A stretch of DNA of 64,000 nt from positions 62,001 through 126,000 of the forward strand of contig NZ_MDEB01000001.1 of assembly GCF_002939945.1 (NCBI RefSeq), given 5' to 3'. This DNA is from Xanthomonas arboricola pv. populi (GTDB lineage: Bacteria; Pseudomonadota; Gammaproteobacteria; Xanthomonadales; Xanthomonadaceae). Below, in pieces: positions 40,830 through 50,199 of the stretch. The notes under the pieces are model-generated. The model did not search any database, had not been told where the DNA came from, and saw only the letters and a list, made by a program, of their open reading frames with translations. The translations under genes were made by a program, and so were the position numbers. Position 1 is the first letter of the stretch; each line of letters begins with the position of its first letter.

Positions 40830-41479
40830 AGACGTTTTTCATCGCGCCTGGCAAGGAATGCTCGCACGCCTGGGAATTGATGCCCGCGGTCCTGCTCGAC
40901 AGCGCCACCGAGGAAGAGAACACCTGGCTGATCGCGCACGTGGCCAGGTGCGCCTCGTGCAGTGCCGAGTTTGCCCAGCAGAACCGCCTGCGCCAGGCAC
41001 TGGCGCTGCCGTCGGCGGTGAAGCTGGACGCCGATGCCGGCCTGCAGCGCCTGCTCGGCCGCCTGGATGCGCCGGAGCAGGCCAGCGCGCCAGCGCCGCC
41101 TGCAGCACGCCGCTCCGGTAGCTGGACGGTGCGCGCCCTGGCCGCCGCCGCGCTGGTGCAGGCGATCGGCCTGGGCGTCATGGGCGTCAGGCTGGCCTCG
41201 CCGGCGCCCTCGCACGACTACCGCACGCTCAGCAGCGCCGCCGCCCTGCCGGTGCCGCAAGGCGCCATCCGGGTGGTGCCGGACGCCAAGATGACCGTGG
41301 CCGACTGGGACCGCCTGCTGCATGCGCAGCAGTTGCAGGTGATCGGCGGGCCCAACGACATGGGCGCCTACACCGTGGTGCCGACCGCACCGCAACCGCC
41401 GGCCCAGCCGCATCAGACCGTGCAACAGCTGCGCGCCAACCCGGGCATCCGCATGGCCGAGATCGTGTCCGCCCCATGA
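40826..41479 (+). CDS. Zinc-type (ZAS) anti-sigma factor, membrane-anchored
   Basis: This 217-residue protein has an N-terminal anti-sigma domain with His38, Cys42 and Cys45 in HVARCASC, the HX3CX2C zinc motif of ZAS proteins, which often sense redox stress. A single transmembrane helix follows (about 102-124) and then a periplasmic domain of about 90 residues. Release of the sigma factor could need thiol oxidation or proteolysis. Both its start (ATGA overlap with the sigma gene) and its end (ATGA overlap with the protease gene) show tight coupling. Confidence 0.88.
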   Translation: MKTFFIAPGKECSHAWELMPAVLLDSATEEENTWLIAHVARCASCSAEFAQQNRLRQALALPSAVKLDADAGLQRLLGRLDAPEQASAPAPPAARRSGSWTVRALAAAALVQAIGLGVMGVRLASPAPSHDYRTLSSAAALPVPQGAIRVVPDAKMTVADWDRLLHAQQLQVIGGPNDMGAYTVVPTAPQPPAQPHQTVQQLRANPGIRMAEIVSAP

Positions 41480-42798
41480 AGCGCATGCTCGCCATCGGCA
41501 TCATCGCCGCGTGCCTCGGCCTTGGCACGCACGCCAGCGTGCAGGCCGCAGCGCAGGAGCCGGCGCATGCCGCCGCCAGCGGCAGTACGCCGCCGCCAGC
41601 CGATGGGCATACACCCGACAGCAGCCGCGACATCCTGCTGGCAGTGGCCAACCCGCTCAGCGCGCCGCCGGCCCGCGCCGGTTCCAGCCTGATCGGCTAC
41701 GCCTCCAGCTATTACGGCGCCGGTCAAAAGGCCGCCGTGCGTATGGAAGCCATCAAGCAGCGCTACAAGCTGCGCGAAGTGGCCGGCTGGCCGATTACCT
41801 CGCTGGGTTTGTACTGTGCCGTGTTGCAGCCACCGCCGGGCGTCTCGCGCGACGAGCTGGTCAGCGCGCTGGCCGACGACGAAGGCGTGGAACTGGTGCA
41901 ACCGGTGCAGGATTTCTCGGTGTTTTCCGCCGACGCATCGGAAAAGACCACCGCACTGTCCGGCTACAACGACCCGTACGTGGATCTGCAGCGCGGCTTC
42001 ATCGCCACCGATGCGGCCAGCGCGCAGACCGTCACCCAGGGCCGCGGCGTGGTGGTGGCGGTGGTGGATACCGGTGTGGACACCACGCATGCCGACCTGA
42101 AGGCGCGCATCCGCGATGTGCACGATCTGGTCGACGACTCGCCGGTAATGACCAGCAGCGACTCGCACGGCACCGAAGTGGCCGGCATCATCGCCGCCGG
42201 CAGCAACAACCATCAAGGCATCGTCGGCATGGCGCCCAAGGCCATGTTGAGCATCTACAAGGCGTGCTGGTATGCGCCCACCGTCGGCGCCACCGCACGC
42301 TGCAACACCTTCACCCTGGCCAAGGCGCTGGCGGCGATCAACAACAGCTCCGCGCGCGTGATCAACCTGAGCCTGGGCGGCCCGGCCGACCCGCTGCTGA
42401 ACAAGATGCTGCAGCACCTAGTGCAGCAAGGCCGCATCGTGGTGGCCGCGATGCCGCCCAACGGGCGGCTGGACGGCTTTCCCAACGATGTGCCGGGCGT
42501 GCTGGTGGTGCGCAGCAGCAGCCCCACCGCGGCCATGCCCGGCGTGCTCAGCGCCCCCGGCAAGGACATCCTGACCACCCAGCCGAACGGCCGCTACGAC
42601 TTTACCTCCGGCTCGTCGATGGCCACCGCGCATGTCAGCGGCATGGTCGCGTTGCTGTTGTCGCTGTCGCCCTCGCTGGACGCCACGGCATTGCGCGAGC
42701 TGATGCAGCGCACCAGCAAGATCTCCGACGGCCAGTTGCAGGTCAACGCCGGTGCCGCCGTGCAGGCACTGGCGCCTCCCGCCAGACATTCCAACTGA
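41476..42798 (+). CDS. Secreted subtilisin-like (S8) serine protease
   Basis: This 440-residue protease has a signal peptide (about 1-24, ending ASVQA), an N-terminal propeptide-like region (to about 165) and the S8 catalytic domain with triad Asp198 (VAVVDTGVD), His231 (SDSHGTEVAGI) and Ser381 (GSSMATAHVSG); NNSSARVINLSLGG is the substrate-strand block. Being coupled to the sigma and anti-sigma genes, it may cut the anti-sigma factor's periplasmic domain or process exported products of the regulon; both ideas are inference. It ends 10 bp before ccmC. Confidence 0.92.
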   Translation: MKRMLAIGIIAACLGLGTHASVQAAAQEPAHAAASGSTPPPADGHTPDSSRDILLAVANPLSAPPARAGSSLIGYASSYYGAGQKAAVRMEAIKQRYKLREVAGWPITSLGLYCAVLQPPPGVSRDELVSALADDEGVELVQPVQDFSVFSADASEKTTALSGYNDPYVDLQRGFIATDAASAQTVTQGRGVVVAVVDTGVDTTHADLKARIRDVHDLVDDSPVMTSSDSHGTEVAGIIAAGSNNHQGIVGMAPKAMLSIYKACWYAPTVGATARCNTFTLAKALAAINNSSARVINLSLGGPADPLLNKMLQHLVQQGRIVVAAMPPNGRLDGFPNDVPGVLVVRSSSPTAAMPGVLSAPGKDILTTQPNGRYDFTSGSSMATAHVSGMVALLLSLSPSLDATALRELMQRTSKISDGQLQVNAGAAVQALAPPARHSN

Positions 42799-42808
42799 CG
42801 ACACCGGC

Positions 42809-43567
42809 ATGGCCAAGTGGATTCCCTTGTGGCTGCATCAACTCAGCTCGCCACCTACTTTTTATCGCTTCGCCGGACGCGTGCGTCCGTGGGTGTTGGG
42901 CCTGGCGCTACTGCTTGCCGCGGTGGCCGCCTACGGTGGGCTGGTGCTGGCGCCGCCGGATTATCAGCAGCACGACGCCTACCGCATCATCTTCATCCAC
43001 GTCCCCAGCGCCTGGATGAGCCTTTTCATCTACGCGACGATGGGCGTGGCGGCGTTCATCGCGCTGGTATGGCGGATCAAGCTGGCCGAGGTGGTGACCA
43101 TGGCCTCGGCGCCGATCGGCGCGGCCTTCACTTTCATCACCTTGTGCACCGGCGCGCTGTGGGGCAAGCCGATGTGGGGCACCTGGTGGACCTGGGATGC
43201 GCGGCTGACCTCCGAGTTGCTGCTGCTGTTTCTGTATCTGGGCGTGCTCGGCCTGTACCACGCAGTGGAAGAGCGCCGTCAGGCGATGCGTGCGGCCGGG
43301 TTGCTGGCGCTGGTAGGCCTGGTGAATCTGCCGATCGTGCATTACTCGGTGGTGTGGTGGAACACGCTGCACCAGGGCTCCACCGTGCGCCTGCTCGGCC
43401 CCTCCACGATGAGCGCGGACATGCTGTGGCCGCTGCTGACGATGACGCTGGCCACCAAGTGCTACTACATGGCCAGCCTGTTCGGCCGCGTGCGTGTGGA
43501 CCTGCTCGCACTGGAAAGCGGCAAGGACTGGGCGCGCCGCATCGTGTTGACGGAGCGCACCGCATGA
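42809..43567 (+). CDS. ccmC: Haem exporter protein CcmC
   Basis: CcmC is the inner-membrane haem-handling protein that loads haem on CcmE in system I cytochrome c maturation. At 252 residues it has six hydrophobic segments, the tryptophan-rich WWD-type motif WGTWWTWDARLTSELLL and flanking histidines in IFIHVPSAWMS and IVHYSVVWWNTLHQG. It is the first ccm gene here: the gene just upstream is the S8 protease, and ccmA and ccmB are absent from the usual position. It overlaps ccmD by ATGA. Confidence 0.95.
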   Translation: MAKWIPLWLHQLSSPPTFYRFAGRVRPWVLGLALLLAAVAAYGGLVLAPPDYQQHDAYRIIFIHVPSAWMSLFIYATMGVAAFIALVWRIKLAEVVTMASAPIGAAFTFITLCTGALWGKPMWGTWWTWDARLTSELLLLFLYLGVLGLYHAVEERRQAMRAAGLLALVGLVNLPIVHYSVVWWNTLHQGSTVRLLGPSTMSADMLWPLLTMTLATKCYYMASLFGRVRVDLLALESGKDWARRIVLTERTA

Positions 43568-43773
43568 GGACCCTGCTGGCGATGGGCGGTTACGGGCAAT
43601 ACGTGTGGACCGCGTACGCCGTGTTCGTGCTGGTGCTGCTGGCCGATCTGGCATCGCCTTGGTTGCGTCGTCGCCGCCTGCCGCGCGAGCTGCGCGGCCA
43701 GCTGCAACGGCAAACGCCGCGGCGCACACGCGAGTTGTCGGCAACCGCGCCGCTGGAGCGTGACGCCCCATGA
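43564..43773 (+). CDS. ccmD: Haem exporter accessory protein CcmD
   Basis: This 69-residue single-span membrane protein (helix about 12-30, [18 protein letters not shown]) has a basic cytosolic tail. CcmD holds CcmABC and promotes release of holo-CcmE. Identification rests on size, the [11 protein letters not shown] opening typical of CcmD and its place between ccmC and ccmE, with ATGA overlaps on both sides. Confidence 0.92.
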   Translation: MRTLLAMGGYGQYVWTAYAVFVLVLLADLASPWLRRRRLPRELRGQLQRQTPRRTRELSATAPLERDAP

Positions 43774-44240
43774 ATGCTACCCGCAAACAACGCTTGTGGC
43801 TGGTGCTCGGCGCACTCGCCGCCGCCGCATTGGCGGTCACGCTGATCGTGCTTGCGCTGCAGCGGAACATGAGCTACCTGTTCACACCCAGCCAGGTGCA
43901 TGCCGGCGCAGCGGCCAGCTACCGGCAATTCCGCCTCGGCGGCATGGTCAAGGCCGGCTCGATCCAGCGCGCAACCGATAGCCTGAAAGTCAACTTCACC
44001 GTGATCGACAAGCATGCCGCGACGCAGGTCGAATACACCGGCATTCTTCCGGACCTGTTTCGCGACAACCAATCGGTGATCGCCAACGGACGCATGCAGG
44101 GCGGGCGCTTCGTCGCCAACGAAGTGCTGGCCAAGCACGACGAAACCTACATGCCGAAAGAATTGAAGGACGCGATGGCCGAAGGCCATGTCGGCAAGCC
44201 GATTCCCGCCGCCGCAGCGCCGCTGTCTGCGCCGCGCTGA
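43770..44240 (+). CDS. ccmE: Cytochrome c-type biogenesis haem chaperone CcmE
   Basis: CcmE carries haem covalently in the periplasm on its way to apocytochromes. The 156-residue protein has an N-terminal anchor (about 8-30), an OB-fold with [14 protein letters not shown] and [21 protein letters not shown], and the haem-binding His123 in AKHDETYMP. The C-terminal tail is flexible and Ala-rich. It follows ccmD with a four-base overlap and is 63 bp from ccmF. Confidence 0.96.
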   Translation: MNATRKQRLWLVLGALAAAALAVTLIVLALQRNMSYLFTPSQVHAGAAASYRQFRLGGMVKAGSIQRATDSLKVNFTVIDKHAATQVEYTGILPDLFRDNQSVIANGRMQGGRFVANEVLAKHDETYMPKELKDAMAEGHVGKPIPAAAAPLSAPR

Positions 44241-44303
44241 TGCGGCGCGCACGCTGTTCTTCCCCTCGATGGTCCTTCTTCGCTGCAACGATGCGATTCG
44301 CCC

Positions 44304-46292
44304 ATGACGCCTGAACTCGGCCAGATCGCACTGATCCTGGCGTTACTGCTCTCGCTTGCCCAGGGCGTACTGCCGTTGATCGGCGCATGGCGCCGCAGTA
44401 GCGCGTTGATGGGCATTGCGCGGCCTGCCGCGATCGGTCAGGCGCTGTTCGTGTGGATGGCGTTCGGCCTGCTCGCCTGGTCGCTGCTGTCGCTGGATTT
44501 TTCGGTGCGCTATGTCGCCGACAACGCCAATATCGCCCTGCCCTGGTACTACCGCTTCGCCGCAGTGTGGGGAGCGCACGAAGGTTCGTTGCTGCTGTGG
44601 ATCGCGATCCTGTCGACCTGGACGGTGTTGCTGGCCGCCTTCAGCCGGCATCTGCCGCAGCATTTCGCCGCGCGCGTGCTGGCGGTCTTGGGGCTGGTTT
44701 CGGTGGGCTTTCTGGCCTTCATCCTGCTGACCTCCAATCCGTTCGGGCGGCTGTCGCCGATTCCGCTGGATGGCAACGAACTCAATCCGGTGCTGCAGGA
44801 CCCGGGCATGACCTTTCACCCGCCGGTGCTGTACACCGGCTATGTCGGCTTCTCGGTGGCGTTCGCGTTTGCGGTGGCGGCATTGCTGGGCGGCGAACTG
44901 GAACAGGCCTGGGTGCGCTGGGCACGGCCGTGGACCAATGTGGCCTGGGCCTGCCTCACCGCCGGCATCGTCGCCGGCAGCTGGTGGGCATACGCGGAAC
45001 TGGGCTGGGGCGGCTGGTGGTTCTGGGACCCGGTGGAAAACGCCAGTTTCATGCCGTGGCTGGTCGGCACCGCGCTGATCCACACCCAGGCGGTCACCGA
45101 AAAACGCGGCAGCCTGCGCGCCTGGACCATCCTGTTGTCGATCCTGGCGTTCTCGCTGTCGTTGCTGGGCACCTTCCTGGTGCGCTCGGGCGTGCTGACC
45201 TCGGTGCATGCGTTCGCCGCCGACCCGCGCCGCGGCCTGTACATCCTGATCTTCCTGATCGCCGTGGTCGGCGGCTCATTGCTGCTGTACGCCTTGCGCG
45301 CACCGAAGATCGCCAGTGGCAAACCGTTTGCCGCCGCCTCGCGCGAGACCGCAATGTTGATCGGCAATCTGCTGCTCACCGTGGCCGCCGCGATGGTATT
45401 GCTGGGCACCTTGTTTCCACTGGTGGCCGATGCCTTCGGCCTGGGCAAGGTGTCGGTGGGGCCGCCCTACTTCGGCTTGCTGTTCCCGCTGCTGATGTTG
45501 CCGGTGATGCTGTTGCTGCCGTTCGGCGCATACCTGCGTTGGGGCAAGGCCGAGGCGGCGCCGTTGCAGGCACTGGGCACGCGCGCCGGCATCGCCGCGA
45601 TCGCCTGTGCGGTGGTCGGCAGCCTGTTTGCCGATGGCCAACCCAAGGCGATTGCAGGGATCGGCGTCGCCGCATGGGTGGCGGCCGGCACCGCGCTGTA
45701 CATGCACAAGCGCTGGCGCGAGATGCCGCGCGGCCGGCGTTTTCCGGCGGAAATGGCCGGCATGCTGCTCGCGCATGCGGGCGTGGCGGTGTTCGTGGCC
45801 GGCGTGCTGGTGTCCGAAAGCCTGTCGGTCGAACGCGACGTGCGGCTGTCGCCCGGGCAGACCGCCGAGATCGCCGGTTACGCCTTCCGCTTCGATGGCG
45901 TGCAACTGATCGACGGGCCGAACTGGAAGGCCGAACAAGGCAGCGTGCAGGTCAGCCGCGACGGCCAGGTGGTTGCGCAACTGCATCCGCAAAAGCGCCT
46001 GTACAGCAGCGAGCGCATCCAGACCGAATCGGCGATCGACCCCGGCATCACCCGCGACCTGTATGTCGCGCTCGGCGAGCCGCTGGACGATGAGCACATC
46101 GAATACGACTGGACGCTGCGGCTGTACTACAAACCCTTCATCCGCTGGATCTGGGCCGGCGGCCTGCTGATGATGCTGGGCGGATTCGTCAGCGCCTGTG
46201 CCCGCCGTTTCCGGGCGCCGGCTCTCGCCACGACGGCGGCCATGGCACCGCTACACGGCACCAGTGTCACTGCACAGGAATCGCACGCATGA
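44304..46292 (+). CDS. ccmF: Cytochrome c haem lyase subunit CcmF
   Basis: CcmF is the large membrane component that attaches haem from CcmE to apocytochrome c with CcmH. At 662 residues it has about fifteen hydrophobic segments and the WWD haem-handling domain GWGGWWFWDPVENASFMPWL (about 230-250). PVLYTGYVGFSVAFAFA and the MLLAHAGVAVFVAGV block are also typical. The ATG at 44304 gives the usual PELGQIALILALL opening. It overlaps ccmG by four bases. Confidence 0.96.
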   Translation: MTPELGQIALILALLLSLAQGVLPLIGAWRRSSALMGIARPAAIGQALFVWMAFGLLAWSLLSLDFSVRYVADNANIALPWYYRFAAVWGAHEGSLLLWIAILSTWTVLLAAFSRHLPQHFAARVLAVLGLVSVGFLAFILLTSNPFGRLSPIPLDGNELNPVLQDPGMTFHPPVLYTGYVGFSVAFAFAVAALLGGELEQAWVRWARPWTNVAWACLTAGIVAGSWWAYAELGWGGWWFWDPVENASFMPWLVGTALIHTQAVTEKRGSLRAWTILLSILAFSLSLLGTFLVRSGVLTSVHAFAADPRRGLYILIFLIAVVGGSLLLYALRAPKIASGKPFAAASRETAMLIGNLLLTVAAAMVLLGTLFPLVADAFGLGKVSVGPPYFGLLFPLLMLPVMLLLPFGAYLRWGKAEAAPLQALGTRAGIAAIACAVVGSLFADGQPKAIAGIGVAAWVAAGTALYMHKRWREMPRGRRFPAEMAGMLLAHAGVAVFVAGVLVSESLSVERDVRLSPGQTAEIAGYAFRFDGVQLIDGPNWKAEQGSVQVSRDGQVVAQLHPQKRLYSSERIQTESAIDPGITRDLYVALGEPLDDEHIEYDWTLRLYYKPFIRWIWAGGLLMMLGGFVSACARRFRAPALATTAAMAPLHGTSVTAQESHA

Positions 46293-46831
46293 ACCGTCTG
46301 CTGCCCTTGCTGGGTTTCCTGTTGCTGGCGGCGCTGTTCGGCTTCGGCATCTACTGGACGATGCAGCACAACCCGCGCGAGGTGCCCTCGCCGTTGATCG
46401 GCAGGCCGGCGCCGGCGTTCTCGCTGCCGCGGCTGGATCGGCCCGAGCAACGCGTCAACCGCGATCAGCTGCTGGGCAGGCCCTACGTGCTCAATGTATT
46501 CGGCAGCTGGTGCGCCGAGTGCGTGCACGAACATCCGCTGCTGATGGCCCGCGCCAGCCGGCTCGGGGTGCCGTTGATCGGCTACAACTACAAGGACGCA
46601 CCCACCGAGGCCAGGGCCTGGCTTGCGCAACATGGCAATCCGTATGCGTTGGTGATCGCCGATGAAGCCGGCCAGACCGCGATCGATTTCGGCGTCTACG
46701 GCGCGCCGGAAAGTTTCCTGATCGATGCGCAAGGCGTGGTCCGCTACAAGCACATCGGCGTGCTCACGCCCGAGGTCATCGACGACGAGCTGCTGCCCGC
46801 CATCGCCGCACTGCCCAAGGGCATGCGGTGA
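46289..46831 (+). CDS. ccmG: Thiol:disulfide interchange protein CcmG (DsbE)
   Basis: This 180-residue membrane-anchored thioredoxin keeps apocytochrome haem-binding cysteines reduced. The anchor spans about 4-23; the active site is Cys75-Ala-Glu-Cys78 in FGSWCAECVHEHP, and the conserved Pro loop is in GVYGAPESFLID. It is coupled to ccmF and ccmH by overlaps. Confidence 0.95.
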   Translation: MNRLLPLLGFLLLAALFGFGIYWTMQHNPREVPSPLIGRPAPAFSLPRLDRPEQRVNRDQLLGRPYVLNVFGSWCAECVHEHPLLMARASRLGVPLIGYNYKDAPTEARAWLAQHGNPYALVIADEAGQTAIDFGVYGAPESFLIDAQGVVRYKHIGVLTPEVIDDELLPAIAALPKGMR

Positions 46832-47313
46832 TGGCGGCGCGCGGCGCGTGGCGCTGGTACTGGCGCATGCAGGGCCGGCAACTGCGTCTGCTGCTGGTGC
46901 TGCTGCTTGGCGTGCTGCTTGCGCCGCCGCTGGCAGCGCAGGCAGTGGACCCCTTGCCGTTCAAGAACCGCAGCGACGAAGCGCGTTATCAGCGCCTGAC
47001 CGCGCAGCTGCGCTGCCTGGTCTGCCAGAACGAGAACCTGGCCGACTCCAACGCCACGCTGGCGCGCGACCTGCGCCACCAGGTATTCGCGCAACTGCAG
47101 GCCGGCAGGAGCGATGCGCAGATCAAGCAGTACATGGTCGATCGCTATTCGGATTTCGTGCTGTACGACCCGCCGGTCAAGCGCGGCACCTGGCTGCTGT
47201 GGTTCGGTCCGTTGCTGCTGCTGGGTGCCGGTGCGGGCGTGGTGATCCATACGGTGCGCAAACGCGCGCGCGCCGGCACACCGGTGGCGCCGCAGGCCGG
47301 GGAAGAATGGTGA
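46828..47313 (+). CDS. ccmH: Cytochrome c-type biogenesis protein CcmH (N-terminal domain type)
   Basis: This 161-residue periplasmic membrane protein has a signal/anchor sequence (about 18-38) and the redox motif LRCLVCQNENLADSNA, in which the CxxC pair handles apocytochrome thiols. A C-terminal helix (WLLWFGPLLLLGAGAGVVI) anchors it. This is the short CcmH form, with the TPR part encoded separately as ccmI downstream. The start is GTG at 46828 or ATG at 46831; both overlap or abut the ccmG stop. Confidence 0.95.
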   Translation: MMAARGAWRWYWRMQGRQLRLLLVLLLGVLLAPPLAAQAVDPLPFKNRSDEARYQRLTAQLRCLVCQNENLADSNATLARDLRHQVFAQLQAGRSDAQIKQYMVDRYSDFVLYDPPVKRGTWLLWFGPLLLLGAGAGVVIHTVRKRARAGTPVAPQAGEEW

Positions 47314-48023
47314 TGACGGGTTTCTATCTCGCAAGCGCCGCGCTGGTGGGCGTCGCCTTGCTGTCGTTGCTGGTGCCGTTGCTGCGCCAGCCGACGCGTA
47401 ATGGCAACGCACGCTACACCTTGCCGATTCTGCTGGTGCTCGGCCTGCCGATCGCCACGGCCGCTCTGTATCGGCTGGTCGGCGCGCCGGATGCGATCGC
47501 ACGGCGTGTGTACGCAACGGCGCAGCCCCTGGCGCAACCGGCAGCCGCGCCTCCATCCACCGCCGCGGGTGAGCACGCCGGGTCCGCCAACGGCGCCGAC
47601 ACTGCGCAGGAGCAGGCACTGGAAGCGTGGATGCAGCAAGCTAAAACGCACGAGCAGGACAACCGCCCGGCCGACGCGCGCGAGGCCTATGCGCAAGCGC
47701 TCAAAATCGCGCCAGACCTCAGCGCCGCCATCGTCGGCTGGGTGGCTGCGGACATGGCCACGCGCAGTGATTTCGCCATCGACGCCGCCTCACGCGCCCG
47801 CCTGCAACGGGTGGTCGCACGCGAGCCGGATCATCAACGCGGCCTGTGGCTGCTGGGCATCAGCGACTTTCAGCAGCAGGACTACCGCGCCGCCAGCGCG
47901 CACTGGCGCCATCTGCATGGCTTGCTCGACGCCGGCTCGCCGATGCAGAAAGCGGTGGCCGACAAGATCGCCGTGGCCGAAGCGCTGGCAAGCGCGCGGC
48001 AATCCGGGCGCGCAGCGCCCTGA
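47313..48023 (+). CDS. ccmI: Cytochrome c maturation protein CcmI/CycH (TPR domain)
   Basis: This 236-residue protein has two N-terminal transmembrane helices (about 2-20 and 35-52) and a periplasmic TPR region (about 100-230) with repeats such as NRPADAREAYAQALKIAPDLS and REPDHQRGLWLLGISDFQQQDYRAASAHW. CcmI presents apocytochromes to CcmH and CcmF. It is shorter than some CcmI proteins. The ATG at 47313 abuts the ccmH stop; a GTG one codon earlier is possible. It ends the ccm operon, and a short CGCCGCC hairpin follows at 48082-48097. Confidence 0.88.
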   Translation: MTGFYLASAALVGVALLSLLVPLLRQPTRNGNARYTLPILLVLGLPIATAALYRLVGAPDAIARRVYATAQPLAQPAAAPPSTAAGEHAGSANGADTAQEQALEAWMQQAKTHEQDNRPADAREAYAQALKIAPDLSAAIVGWVAADMATRSDFAIDAASRARLQRVVAREPDHQRGLWLLGISDFQQQDYRAASAHWRHLHGLLDAGSPMQKAVADKIAVAEALASARQSGRAAP

Positions 48024-48126
48024 AGCCAACCGCGCAGGCTGCATCCGTATTCAAAGACACCACGACGCCAGCCAACGGCAGCGCCGCCCTGGCGGCGGGT
48101 GCGGTGCGATCGACCGCGTAACGCAC

Positions 48127-50199
48127 TCAGGCCGACGGCCCCAGCACCTCGTGCAGCTTTGCGCTGAACTCGCCCAGCGTGAACGGCTTGGCGATCATGC
48201 TCATGCCTTCGGCAAGAAACTCGCCGCGATCGCGCGCGGTTTCCGCATAGCCGGTCATGAAGATCACCGGCAGATCCCCCCGCGACTGCCGCGCGATCTC
48301 TGCCAGCTGGCGCCCGTTGAGTCCGGGCAGGCCGACGTCGGTCACCAGCAGATCGATGCGCCGCTGTGAGGCCAGGATCGGCAGCGCCGCATCGGCGTCG
48401 GCGACCACGTCGGCCTCATAGCCCAACTCGTTGAGCAGCTCGGTCACCAGCAGCCGCACCTGTTCGTCGTCTTCCACCACCAGCACCTGCTGGCCGCGCC
48501 CGGCCACCACCGCACCGGCTTGCGGTTGCGGCGACAGCGCCTGCGGATGGAGGCCGGCGGGCAGATACAGGCTCACCGTGGTGCCCTTTCCCAACGCGGA
48601 CTCCACCCACACCTGCCCGTTGGACTGCTGCATGAAGCCGTAGATCATCGACATGCCCAGGCCGGTGCCCTGCCCGATCGGCTTGGTGGTGTAGAACGGC
48701 TCGAACACACGCTCCAGCACATCGGCGGGCATGCCGACGCCGCTGTCGGTCACCGACACCACCGCGTAATTGCCCGGCGCCAGCGTCACCCCGCGCCCGA
48801 GTTCCAGCGGCTGTCCTTCGACCTGCAACTGCCGGGTGGCGATGCGCAACTGCCCACCAGCGGGCATCGCATCGCGGGCATTGATCGCCAAATTGAGCAG
48901 CGCACTTTCCAGCTGGTTTTCGTCGACATACGCCTGCGGCAGGTCGGCCTGCAGATCGGTTTGCAGATGCACCGACTCGCCCAGCGTGCGCGCCAGCAAC
49001 TCCTGCAGCGATACCACCAGATCGTTCAGATGCAGGTGCCGCGCTTCCAGCGATTGCCGGCGCGAAAACGCCAGCAGCCGTTGCGTCAGTGCGGCCGCGC
49101 GCAGGGCCGATGCCGACGCCACATCCAGAAAGCGGCCCAGGCCTTCGGTGCGGCCCTGATCGATGCGCAGGCGCGCCAGATCCAGCGCCGACAGGATGCC
49201 GGTCAGCATGTTGTTGAAGTCGTGTGCGATGCCGCCGGTCAGCTGTCCCACCGCTTCCATTTTCTGCGCCTGGCGCAATGCCGCTTCGCTGGACTCGCGC
49301 GCCAGCATCTGCTGCTGCAGCTCGGCGGTACGCTCGGCCACCTTGACCTCGAGCAGGCTGGCCTGCTGCTGGATCGATTCCAGCGCCAGCGCGCGCGCGG
49401 TGATGTCGGTGGCAAACACATGAAAGCCGTCCACCTTGCCGTCCGCATCCAGGCGCGGCATGTAGCGGATCTCGGCATCCCGCCGGCGCCCATCGGCATG
49501 CGGCCAACTCGCCTCCACCGTCAATGCCTGCCCGGCCAACACGGCTTCGATCCAGGCGCGACGCTCCTGCACCACCGCAGGCCCCACCACGTCCACCAAT
49601 GGCTGTCCGATCACCTCGGCAGGCGGGATGCCAATCCAGTCTTCATACGAGCGGTTGGCAAAGCGGTACACCAGATCCTTGTCGATGAAGGCGATCAGCA
49701 CCGGCAACGCGTCGGTGACGCGGCGCAGTTCGGCCTCGCTCGACATCAGTGCCGTCTTGCTTTCGGCCAACTGCGCCATCTGGTCACGGATCACGAACTG
49801 CTTCTGTCGCGATCGCAATGCGGTGGAAATCGCGCTCAGCAACGACGACGAACTCAGCGGCCGTTCCAGCTCGATGACATTGGTCACGTCCGGCGGCAGC
49901 GTGGCCTGGCGCCCGCCGTGGGTGCCGCGTGGTGCACGCAGCAGCACGAACGGAATATCCGACCATGCGGCCTGGCTCCGTAGGATCTGCGAGAGCCGCT
50001 GCAGATCGCCGCCGACCGCCTCCTCGGTCAGCACCACCACACCCGAGGCATCGAGCAGGTCGTCCGCCAGCGCAGCCAGCGAACCATACACCCGGCGCGT
50101 CAGTCCGCGCTGTCCGACGATGCCGGCAATGCTCTCCGCATCGCGGCCGAACGGGGCGATGATGTGGACGATGGATCCATCCGGGTCACAGGTAGTCAA
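48127..50199 (-). CDS. Hybrid histidine kinase with C-terminal receiver domain
   Basis: This is a cytosolic kinase of about 690 residues without transmembrane segments. An N-terminal receiver-like domain (about 10-120) lacks an obvious phospho-acceptor Asp. It is followed by a PAS domain (VTDALPVLIAFIDKDLVYRFANRSYEDW), a coiled coil, the HisKA domain with MEAVGQLTGGIAHDFNNM, an HATPase domain (NARDAMPAGG, GTGLGMSMIYGF) and a receiver domain (VLVVEDDEQ, LLVTDVGLPG, IAKPF). No ATG exists at the N-terminus; a TTG at 50199 overlaps the KaiC-like gene's stop, and another TTG lies at 50232. It is coupled to the KaiC-like gene and probably works with it. Confidence 0.88.
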   Translation of the reverse strand: MTTCDPDGSIVHIIAPFGRDAESIAGIVGQRGLTRRVYGSLAALADDLLDASGVVVLTEEAVGGDLQRLSQILRSQAAWSDIPFVLLRAPRGTHGGRQATLPPDVTNVIELERPLSSSSLLSAISTALRSRQKQFVIRDQMAQLAESKTALMSSEAELRRVTDALPVLIAFIDKDLVYRFANRSYEDWIGIPPAEVIGQPLVDVVGPAVVQERRAWIEAVLAGQALTVEASWPHADGRRRDAEIRYMPRLDADGKVDGFHVFATDITARALALESIQQQASLLEVKVAERTAELQQQMLARESSEAALRQAQKMEAVGQLTGGIAHDFNNMLTGILSALDLARLRIDQGRTEGLGRFLDVASASALRAAALTQRLLAFSRRQSLEARHLHLNDLVVSLQELLARTLGESVHLQTDLQADLPQAYVDENQLESALLNLAINARDAMPAGGQLRIATRQLQVEGQPLELGRGVTLAPGNYAVVSVTDSGVGMPADVLERVFEPFYTTKPIGQGTGLGMSMIYGFMQQSNGQVWVESALGKGTTVSLYLPAGLHPQALSPQPQAGAVVAGRGQQVLVVEDDEQVRLLVTELLNELGYEADVVADADAALPILASQRRIDLLVTDVGLPGLNGRQLAEIARQSRGDLPVIFMTGYAETARDRGEFLAEGMSMIAKPFTLGEFSAKLHEVLGPSA

